DNA of 64,000 nucleotides from Pohlia nutans. Lineage: Eukaryota; Streptophyta; Bryopsida; Bryales; Mniaceae. The translations under genes and the position numbers were made by a program. Numbering within the stretch: the first letter of the stretch is position 1; the number at the start of each line of letters is the position of its first letter. The notes under the pieces are model-generated. The model ran no database searches. It had not been told where the DNA came from and saw nothing but the letters and a program-made list of their open reading frames with translations. The stretch is taken from positions 26,317,009-26,381,008 of the forward strand of contig CM040100.1 of assembly GCA_022496805.1 (NCBI GenBank), written 5' to 3'. This document shows, piece after piece, positions 55,690-64,000 of this stretch.

Positions 55690-58649
55690 CGTTCAGTTCA
55701 ATTCAGTTCAGTTGCCTCAAAGTGAGTCTCGGTGTGTTGCATGATGAAATCTAAAATCCCGAATGTCGGGCACAAGTGAGTATCAGATAGATAGATAGAA
55801 ACTCCGACCCTTCTACAAGGCCGGCGTGAATGAAGTGTCCGTTCGTAATGCCAATGATCTGATGCCCACCGGACAAGGGGAAATTGGGACAATACTACTC
55901 TCCCCTTTCGAGGATGGACACTATAGTGACACACTAAGCTACTACCTAGCTAGCCACTAGTGCCTTGAAGATACCAGACATGGTATCCCCCCAAAGGGCT
56001 TTGAGGTACCCATACAACAAGGTCCAAGGAACCCCACCATAGTTGGGTGGACTATGGTAGTGAACACCACGCCGGCATGGAGAATAGAACCCACAACCTC
56101 CTCATTGGGGGTCATGAGCCCCAACCACCAATCCAAGGCCCGTGGTGCCTCAAGTGAGTATCATTATCTATTTGTATCTCCGTCAGAGGGTGGTGTCACT
56201 GGTGTGTAGAGGGCATGGATGTTGAGCTGGGCATGGCCAGCAGTCTGTCAGTTAAAGCACGGGAATGGCACCGTGCGGAGGAGGATGAAATTCCGCACGG
56301 CGACTGAGGAGGAGACTGAGCTAGAGCATGGAATTATGAGTTTAGCTTGAAGGATAGATTCGTGGTGGGGGTGGTGCAGGTCACGTTGCAGCTGTACGAT
56401 CCCGCGCAGTCATCGACGGACACAGTGCTGGGATGCACCGCCAGCGCGTGTAGCGCGGCGTCGGATGGGGCGACGCCGCAGTGCACCAGCTCCAAGGCGT
56501 GTGGGTACACGGTGCAGTATGGCGATGGGAGCAGCACCGCTGGGTACTTCATCAATGACGTGTTGACCTTCCAGCAGGTCGAGAACTCGACGACTATCAA
56601 TGCCACTGCGAATGTCTATTTTGGGTCAGCTTGCCACACAATGTTTTCTCCATTCCTCCATGGCTGGTGCTTTGCTTGCTTGCTTGTTTGTAGGGTTTGA
56701 AACGCCGGGAGGGACTATTTTGCCTGAAAGCTCTGATTGTTAGCAGTTAGTTCCCTGCACATTCATTCATTCATTCATTCACATACTGGCCGCGTTGAGA
56801 TCGAACGGGAGTGCATTCATGCTAAAGACGAAATGGAAGTGGGCTGCCCTCAGGTGTGGAACCACGCAAACAGGAAACCTGCTGTCGACGTTGAGGGCCG
56901 TGGATGGGATCATGGGCTTTGGGCAGGCCGCGGTGTCTGTGCCGACGCAGTTAGCGTCACTCGGCAAAGTGGGCCGCGTGTTTGCGCATTGCTTGCAAGG
57001 GAGTAACCAGGGCGGCGGCACTTTCGTGATCGGCAACATTCTGGAGCCGAACCTCTCGTACACTCCTTATATACCCCAACAGTACGTACTCTTTTTCCGG
57101 CTCGTACTCACTCTCTTATCACGCTCGCTTTCCTGCCAATACATCCATCCCAGCAACGTTTCCGAGACATCATGTGGCCCTCACGCTCCACTGTGTCCCG
57201 ACGTGCAGGACCCACTACAATGTGGGCATGCAGAATATTGCTGTCGATGGAGTGAACATCACAACGCCAGCATCTTTTGAAATCTCAACCACAGGAGGCG
57301 GGGTGGTCATGGACAGTGGTACCACCCTGGCGTACTTACCCGAACCTGCGTATACCCAGTTCGTAACCGCTGTAAGTCGACTTGTTTTGAGGGTTTTGCC
57401 GTTGCTGCTTCTTCTGGGGTGCCAAATTTATGCCTTAGTCGGCCGAAATTCTAGGCAGTCATATGGTATCGGCTTGTGGTAGTTCTTTTGCTGCTATTGA
57501 TACTTACGTACCAGTTCTCGCTGGGTGTCTTGGTTCTGGCAGATCACCAATGGAGCCCCTGTTGCAGTTACGCCAGTTCGCTCTGGTAGCGAGTCCCTCA
57601 CTTGTTGGGCCTATTCTGGCAAGTGAGTACTCCCACTCCTTCCTGATCTTATTGATTTGTGAATAGTTGGATTAATTGCAGGCTAGCCACTGATTCTTGG
57701 CTCGTCGGGAGTGTAACCAAAGCTAACATTCATTTTCCGCCATGGTGCAGCCTCAACACTGGTTTCCCATCCGTGACGCTCTTTTTTGACGGTGGATCCG
57801 TCATGAGTTTGGCTGCTTCAAATTATCTGTATGCTCTAAGTCTTACCGTAAGAGTTGAAATCTCTCCTGCTGTCTCGACTTTTCTTACTGGATACTGTCG
57901 TGTCAAATAGAAGAACGGCGTTATCCTTTCTGGTGAAAAACTCCCACTGTTGCTCCTGCAGCCTGTCGTCGTTCGTGTTTGGGTAGTAGTGGAGGTTAGA
58001 GAATGTTGCTGCGTGAATCCTAATCAGACTGGCGACGTTGTTTTCAGAACGGAGGAACTGCGTATTGTATGGGATGGCAGAAAAGTTCCAATTCCTTCAC
58101 AATTTTTGGAGGTAAGAATGTGTGGTTAAATTGTTGGCTTCATTTGGTACATTGGGTGGCGGCAGACTGATGTCGGTCATGGAAGTTGAACGTGTCCTAT
58201 CAAGACTGACTGGCTTGGGAAATGGTCGGACAGATATTGTGCTAAAAGACCAGCTTGTGGTGTACGACAATGACAATCAAAGGCTGGGCTGGAAACCTTA
58301 CGACTGTAAGTGTTCCTTTCTCGCTGTTGATGACTGGCAGTTGCTTGCGTTGAGTGCAGAAACTGAAATTCTATTACAGTAGAAGCAATAGCATGGTGAG
58401 GCTAATAGAGTGGGTCCGCAATGGAAGGAATTGCTCATCACGTCTATAATAAATGGAATGTATGTGGTGTATGTGGGTGCAGGTACCCAGCTCATTCGGG
58501 TGAGCGCCCCCAACAGTACCACTCCCATGAGCGTGCTTCCTGGCACTGGTGGCACTGGGAGTGGCTCTGGTGCTGGAACCGCAATCACATTGAGCGCCTT
58601 TGTAATGACCTCTTGTCTGGCAGTTTCGTTGTTGGCTACGTTGCTGTGA
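54442..58649 (+). CDS. A1-family aspartic protease, ten exons, likely GPI-anchored
   Basis: The exons are 54442-54680, 55438-55570, 56380-56624, 56854-57081, 57209-57371, 57543-57622, 57751-57847, 58048-58111, 58234-58305 and 58483-58649. All have GT-AG borders, and together they give 495 residues plus stop with no break. Residues 1-22 (MGGMVALVVTVISMMQAW..) look like a signal peptide. Catalytic motif one is MDTGSD (Asp100), in YFTELKLGTPPRQYYVQ context. The flap is YGDGSSTAGYF. Motif two is MDSGTT (Asp317). Paired Cys regions (CAPCPGCP, GCTASACS) are as in plant atypical/nucellin-like proteases. The last exon ends with small residues and a hydrophobic tail (SCLAVSLLATLL), suggesting a GPI anchor. 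It likely cleaves extracellular or vacuolar proteins. Intron 2 contains a SINE. Confidence 0.9.
55637..55687 (+). repeat. (ATT)n microsatellite in protease intron 2
   Basis: About 50 bp of ATT repeats, preceded by (ATC)n-like sequence. It is intronic and likely length-variable. Confidence 0.9.
55773..56163 (-). mobile_element. tRNA-derived SINE with LINE-type tail in protease intron 2
   Basis: The element at 55786-56150 is bounded by the exact 13-bp duplication CAAGTGAGTATCA (55773-55785 and 56151-56163). On the minus strand it begins with a tRNA-like head: GGGCCTTGGATTGGTGGTTG as A box, then GTGGGTTCTATTCTCC as B box. A unique body follows, and then about 140 bp matching the LINE 3' tail at 50060-50198, ending in (TATC)n. 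Length is 365 bp. It is structurally complete. The intron it occupies still has consensus splice sites. Confidence 0.88.
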
Positions 58650-59362
58650 CATTTCACTTCGTTTCCAACTCTCTCCGTCTCTTTCGATATACAGAATGTG
58701 GCCTGTTCCACAATTCGTGCATTTTTTGCATACTTGCGACCTCTATGAAATTAAAGCTTACACTGTTCGAGGTTGCTCTTTCAAAGTGAACACTCTTTAC
58801 ACTCTGCAATCAGCATGAATTCATTCTGTCATCCTCTTTGCTTGTCTTTTTTCTAAGTCGAAGCTTCTCTTCTCAATGGCGAAGCTTTTTAAAAGAATAG
58901 TAAAATTCCTAATAGTCTTTTATATTCTCATCTCTGCAAGGAGTGTACCTGCGGCCACGGTAATAGGACTAACCCTTGTATGGCTTCTTTCAGTTGCTAA
59001 GGTTGACTTCTTGCCGTCGCTCCTTTTTTCCCGTCAAGTGGTTGAATATTCCTAGGTTATGGATACCAGTAGGAGTGTATTGGTGTTGATAAATCTTGTA
59101 GAAGGATGTAGAAGCAAAAATGGTAACTTCTGAGTAGATATTAGAGTAGATGATTTGGTTCATGAGGATTTAAACAATAGATGTTTCTTCAAACTTCAAA
59201 AAGATTTCACTACACTACTTTGTGCTAATAGTGCGTGTGGTCCTGATTCCAAAGATGTGCTCTATTTTGCAAAACTATGAAATTGGCGAAGGCTGAAATC
59301 TTCAATTTGGCACTGATTTTACATTTTAGTGTCACTCCCTCACTGTATGGAGGGTCAATCTT
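58650..59362. other. 3' flank of the protease gene
   Basis: This contains the expected 3' untranslated region, with a possible poly(A) signal AATTAAAGC near 58750, and then unannotated spacer. No other coding sequence is recognised. Confidence 0.35.
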
Positions 59363-59845
59363 ATGTCGGAGGACGAGCTGCCCAATCCTTGGTGCGGTCT
59401 ATTATGGCGGTTTGAGGCCGGCATTCAATCCATCCGCGACACCCTCTTCGGGAACTTTGTCCTCATAAAGCCTAACGATCTCGCAATTTATCCCATGTGG
59501 ATGGGCAGGGTGCTTGCACCGGCCATGTGTGACGCCCGGTCTTAACACCTTCGTAAGTTCTTAGATCCGGTAAAGTGTTTGAAGTGCACTTCCATCCTCT
59601 ATGGAAGCTCGCAAAAAATAAACTTCACCAAGACCTCGCTACCCAAGATTCTGAAGTTGGATGTGGACAACCTAAGGCCATTTTGGCTGACTTGCACGCT
59701 ACCTCCGAAGATGCGGGTGGTGCGTTCCATGTAGGGTAGGTCGCTGAGAGTGTTATTGATGAGTATGAGTACAATGTGGACACTAGCGGAAGCGTGTCCC
59801 CATGTAATCTAGTGTCTCCAGCGTCCGTCGATAGAGGATGATATA
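59363..59845 (+). pseudogene. Unidentified coding remnant interrupted by the Tc1 element
   Basis: A 60-residue open frame reads MSEDELPNPWCGLLWRFEAG then NFVLIKPNDLAIYPMWMGRV. The latter part resembles a BAH-like edge (hydrophobic-P-x-W-x-G-R). A further open stretch, KINFTKTSLPKILKLDVDNL, follows before the transposon. I cannot name a family. It may be the end of a transposon-associated gene. Confidence 0.25.
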
Positions 59846-61466
59846 CAGTGTCTAGCAAAACTGAGTCAAGTTCTGGTAATTCGAAATTCAATTACCAATG
59901 TAGGAAAACTGGCAATAGATTTGCACAAATCATAGATTGTACAAGATAGCAATTTCAGTGGGCTACAATTTGATGCAAAAGAAAGTTCTTCTTACATTCA
60001 TATGTACAAGAAAATTACATTCAAAGGAAACTGTGTCTCTTGACTCAGTTTTGCATCATCAACCAAAAACAACTTAATATTTTGTCCACTTGCCTTTGGC
60101 AGCTAAAACAGCTTGGATTCGTCGTGGCATGCTTTCGTACAACCTCCTACACTCCTCTGGTTTTATAGAAACCCAACACTCCTCAATACGTTCCGACAAC
60201 TCTAAAATTCCTTTTGGAGCACTTTCATACTAGTTAAGACGACGTTTCAGCCTTGCCCAAAGATGCTCAATTGGATTTAGGTCAGGAGATTGTGCAGGCC
60301 ACTTAAGAACATCAATGTTTTGTGATTTTAGCCATTGGCGAACACTTTTTGCTGTATGTTTGGGATCATTGTCATGCTGAAATATCAAATTCAAAGGATC
60401 AAGATCATATGCCATCACCGTGTACATTAAATCTCTTTGCAAAATTTCTTTGTACTGATGTTGATCCATTCTTCCTTCAATTCTACAGAACATGCCTGGG
60501 CCTTGAAATGTCATACAACCCCACAACATGACAGAACCACCACCAAACTTTACAGTTTGTTTCACTTCTTTTAAATCACAAGACCGTTCATTGTGAATCC
60601 AACACCAACTGCGACCATCGGAGCAAAATCGATTTACCTTTGTCTCATCAGAGAAGATGACGTGCTCCCAATCATGAATGGTCCAATGTTCATGGCGCCT
60701 AGCAAATTCAAGTCGATCCTTGATGTGTCTCTGGTTCAATTTCGGTTTCTTCTGCTTCACTTTTGATCTCAGCCCTCCTGCACGTAATACCCTTCTCACC
60801 GTATCAACACTTACAGTAACTTGGCATTCCTCACGTACATGCTGGGTAGCATATGTCGCAACTTCAAATCCTCCTGATGTGACAGCTCTAATGCATGCTC
60901 TCTTTTGTGCATCTGTTAATACTTGTGGTCTACCACCACTACTAGTAGGAATATCAGACAATCTCTTCCTTCTAAGTCTTGCAACATGACTTTGAGACAC
61001 CTGCAACTCACTTGCTACATCCCTTGTGGCTCTACCAGCTTGCAACTTCACCAAAATAGAGTTATCAACGTCTGTACGAGTACTTGCAGAAAGCTCCTTC
61101 AAGTACACCATGTTGAGTAATAAAAGTCTACTAGCAATGTGCATGGAGTATTGCAACATTGTAGTTTAACATGCCCAAGCCAATTTGAGTTCATACATCC
61201 TCAATGCATTTTTGGCATGCAAAACACATGTCTTGGTTCATGAATCCTCAATGGCATGCGAAACTGAGTCAAGACATATGTTTGTACTTGAATTTTTTTT
61301 CTAACTATAGTCTGTGTGTGTGTCAACATGCATTCTATGACAGCTCATGAACTCCATGTTGTATCTCCTCTATCTTGAAAACCGCAATTTTATTCAATGA
61401 GTTGTCAGGAATGGTCAACCAAAGATATGTTTTCCTTAACTTGACTCAGTTTTGCAAGACACTGTA
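59844..61466 (-). mobile_element. Tc1-like DNA transposon with TA duplication
   Basis: It spans 59846-61464 (1619 bp) between TA dinucleotides. The terminal inverted repeats begin CAGTGTCT(A/T)GCAAAACTGAG and run about 25 bp to TCAAG. An inner copy of the repeat core, in the opposite orientation to the outer one, sits about 190-210 bp inside each end (GACTCAGTTTTGCA near 60040 and GCGAAACTGAGTCAAG near 61259). The element carries one transposase gene on the minus strand. It looks young and nearly complete. Confidence 0.9.
60074..61159 (-). pseudogene. Tc1-like DD34E transposase with one late in-frame stop
   Basis: The 309-residue frame 61159-60230 starts MLQYSMHIASRLLLLNMVYL. It has a paired-type HTH (SILVKLQAGRATRDVASELQ then VSQSHVARLRRKR) and a second basic HTH around residues 75-150. 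The catalytic residues are Asp171 (VIFSDETKVN), Asp263 (IFQHDNDPKHTA) and Glu298 (SPDLNPIEHLW), with spacing DD34E. GSVMLWGCMTFQG is also typical. TAG at 60230-60232 stops it after RRLN; the same frame continues as YESAPKGILELSERIEECWV to RIQAVLAAKGKWTKY and a TAA at 60074. Full length would be about 361 codons, so the C-terminal 51 are lost. The catalytic core is complete. Whether the truncated protein works is unknown. Confidence 0.88.
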
Positions 61467-62211
61467 TAGCAGCAGGGAGTGCTCTCTATCGCAGTCCAAG
61501 ACTGAGCCCAAGAACCCTCAAAAATTGATCGACAAGGCCATCTCATCTCCCCATTGTATTTCAACACTCTCAATCCGGTACCCGTGGATAAATTCAATTT
61601 TAACGAAATGTGTGTTATGTATCTTACAATATTTTGAAAATGAATGAACTTTAGAACCATTCATCTAAAAGTCATAGGTTTTGATTGCTCTAGCAAAACC
61701 ACTAAAAAAATAAATTCTACATTCGTTTTGGAAAAGCACATGTATGATGCATCTTGTATGTTGTTACACATCATTACACTGATAGTAGCACTGTATAAGA
61801 CTGTGGACCCAAGATGGCTCATACTTCAACCTCTTACAATGAGAGAGACTCAATTCCGACCTTCAAAATTTATTCAATTCTTCATCCAATCCAATAAACA
61901 ACCACTCAATTTGTTAAGAAATCTTCAAACTTCTAAGCTTGTTTTTTAATTTCCAACCATTTGTAAACTATTAGGTTGAAGAGTTGTTGTTATGGTTTGT
62001 TTTAGGACATTTTCTTGCACAATTTGATACCATTTGTTTTGAGTTGACTTTCAAATTGAAGAATATAATGAAATCATATCTAATTTCTAATTCTCAAATT
62101 GTGTACACTATGAGTGATCAAAGATTTGCCATAGAAATGGTGGTTGTGGTGATATGAAACTTTGAAGCTTGCATGCAATTAGGAATTGTCACCTCACCTA
62201 ACTCTAGGTGT
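61467..62211. other. Spacer between Tc1 element and MITE
   Basis: The first 180 bp continue the unidentified flank (SSRECSLSQSKTEPKNPQKL in one frame). The rest is AT-rich with no recognised gene. Confidence 0.3.
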
Positions 62212-62781
62212 TTAACTCCTAAACGTCCAACCATGCATTATTGCATGATGAACATAATCAAATTTTGTTTTCTCATCCGTCATGTACTTGCAGTGTGGAT
62301 TTTTTACTACAAATTTCATGGGAAGTTAGCTCTATATACATGCGATTCAATTAGTAAGGGGTTGATTTGTGAAATTTTTATGCCTCATTTATGTTGCAAT
62401 GATTCACCAAAAATTTCTAAAATTTAGTTCAAAAGTGCTCTTGAAAAAATAAACTCATTAAATTAAGCAACCAAAAAATCTTCAAAAATCACTACACTTA
62501 GAGTGTTACATTTCAACCCATCACATCAAATTTCATCTACAAATAGTCAATATCTTATTCGTTATCAAATTACAAAAAAAAATTGAATTTTAAGTTTCAA
62601 GTTTTATTCAAAATTGTTGGCGATAGCAATCATAGATCTAACCATATGGATAGAATCTAAAATTCATAATGTACAACTTTTATACATACATCAAGTTCAA
62701 AATGTCCTTCTTAGTTGCATTTTATAATGCATTTTTGCAATTCTCCAAGTCTAGAGAGGAGTGAGGACCTTTAGGGGTTAA
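62212..62781 (+). mobile_element. TTAA-flanked MITE, copy 2 (piggyBac-like ends)
   Basis: This 570-bp copy is bounded by TTAACTCCTAAACGTCC at the left and GGACCTTTAGGGGTTAA at the right, so inner inverted ends of about 13 bp sit inside TTAA. It is homologous in opposite orientation to 13641-14216, and in part to 20853-20998. It has no coding capacity. Confidence 0.75.
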
Positions 62782-64000
62782 TTACCACCTCTCCCACATT
62801 AACAAGAGTTATTTAAAACCAACCTTTATACACATCATAAAAATTTGGAATTCATACATTTCAAAAATAAATAGAACTCATCAAAATACCAATATGACAT
62901 TTACATAGATGGCATTGACGATTTCTAATAGAATCAAAGGTGTAAAACCTCATTTACCATCTTAGGTAAGCTATTAGTAGCAATAGGAATGATTGTTGGA
63001 TGAAAATCATATTGTTTTGGAGATAAATGTTATATTGAAAAGTTGCCAATAATATCTCAAGCTGCCAATAATAAAATAAGTTTTGCAACCATTTTAAAAA
63101 AATTCCCCCAAACTTTGTGGACTGTGGTGCTTTTGATCTAATAGGGATTACACCGGAGATTACACTTTAATCATTGACTTGGTTCACATGTACTTCAATT
63201 TTCTTGGGGATTTAACGTAACCAAGTCGTTCTCCAAAAGCGTCGTTATAACACGTTCTAATAGTAATGTCATTCTAAGCACTTGCTTCCATTTTTATTTG
63301 GTAGCTAAAGTAACCCAACCTAAGAGTAACATTTATTGCTTCAACTCTCATTTATTGCTTCTTCCTTCCATGTATTGGTGGGGTCTTAGAAAGTTAAAGA
63401 GCTACCGACGGATGCCATACCGAAATGGGTGAACCCAAGAGTTTGGTTTCAATTCTTGCATACACCGTTGGACCATCAGTGGTTGTTGAGACTTTGATTC
63501 TTGTGACTTTCACCGGCCCGACCCAGGCTGTCCAGAATGTAGGAGATTGAAGAGAGTGCAAAATTTTCAAGGACCGTTGCCTAAAAGTCCACAAGTAGAG
63601 TGAAATTTCCAAGGAAGTATGGTTGAAAGTCCAAAAGTGAAGCTTCATGAACTTAGTGCTCCGGAATTTGTTGACTGACTGAGACGGACTGACAGACACA
63701 GCCTGGGGAAGTTGAATGACAGCCGCTTTCTGGTGTGAAAAGGCAAACCCATGCATGCAGGCCGCCAGCATGCATGCATGCCACCCACCGGTTCGCATTT
63801 GTCCTGGCTCCCGCATCCCACTCGATCTGCACGCGCTCACTGCTTCTTGGCTGCCTGGCAGCTTTCCACAGGCCCCCTCCAGCCAGCCAGGCTTCCACTT
63901 CATCTCCACTTACTTACTTACTTTTCCCCTCTCCGACCTGTGAGTTCCATCGTCCGTAATCACTCTGTATGTTGTATATATGTATGTCTATTCACCATCA
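62782..64000. other. Window end; possible promoter-like GC rise near 63690-63950
   Basis: No gene is supported. From about 63690 the sequence is richer in GC, with GCATGCATGC and CTTACTTACTTACTTT repeats. It may be the upstream region of a gene beyond the window. The 171-residue minus-strand frame at 63394-63909 has no recognisable domain and includes repeat-derived residues. Confidence 0.3.

Noticed and set aside
63394..63909. 171-residue minus-strand open frame
   Set aside because: No domain; composition changes abruptly within it and it includes CATGCATG repeats.

Overview
This looks like a nuclear window from a streptophyte plant, probably not a flowering plant. The gene with an assignable cellular role is a ten-exon A1 aspartic protease of plant type. 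Other plant signs are the Ty1/copia element, TTTAGGG-like degenerate telomeric repeats and short GT-AG introns. The intact-looking DD34E Tc1-like element, the TET/JBP-like oxygenase and the LINE type fit a bryophyte, lycophyte, fern or charophyte better than an angiosperm. That placement is inference.

Layout: 1-6.6 kb is AT-rich and gene-free but holds large inverted repeats (2509-2766 and 3325-4295). 6.6-10.4 kb is a string of isolated pseudo-exons from unrelated cellular genes (BAH-domain protein, protein disulfide isomerase, cysteine synthase) with direct repeats and a 225-bp hairpin. 10.8-12.4 kb is a decayed gene joining C2H2-like zinc fingers to a TET/JBP-like 2OG-Fe(II) oxygenase. 13.6-14.2 kb is a TTAA-flanked MITE. 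15.45-19.78 kb is a seven-exon gene whose reading frame closes perfectly over 1009 residues. It resembles the ORF1/TdcA1-like proteins of CACTA transposons. 21.7-23.3 kb is a decayed FAD-dependent oxidoreductase. 23.7-24.8 kb is a short-period satellite-like array, followed by two hairpins. 26.6-28.3 kb is a decayed MULE-like transposase.

From about 28.8 to 50.2 kb is one decayed non-LTR retrotransposon (LINE) that has been a target for nested insertions: a 3.8-kb element carrying a 792-codon gene, a 1.5-kb TA-flanked TIR element (itself hit by a tRNA-derived SINE), a 5.7-kb copia element with nearly identical LTRs, and another tRNA-derived SINE. The LINE ORF2 reads APE endonuclease, reverse transcriptase, RNase H, zinc finger. 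It is preceded by a canonical 2A ribosome-skipping peptide. The LINE 3' tail is shared with a SINE in intron 2 of the aspartic protease gene, which suggests a LINE/SINE partnership.

50.35-51.54 kb is a long fold-back element. 54.44-58.65 kb is the aspartic protease (495 residues, both catalytic Asp motifs, GPI-type tail). 59.85-61.46 kb is a Tc1-like transposon with TA duplication and a transposase broken only by one late stop. 62.2-62.8 kb is a second copy of the TTAA MITE. No rRNA, genuine tRNA or CRISPR was seen. Exon coordinates were worked out by eye from splice consensus and frame, with no transcript evidence.
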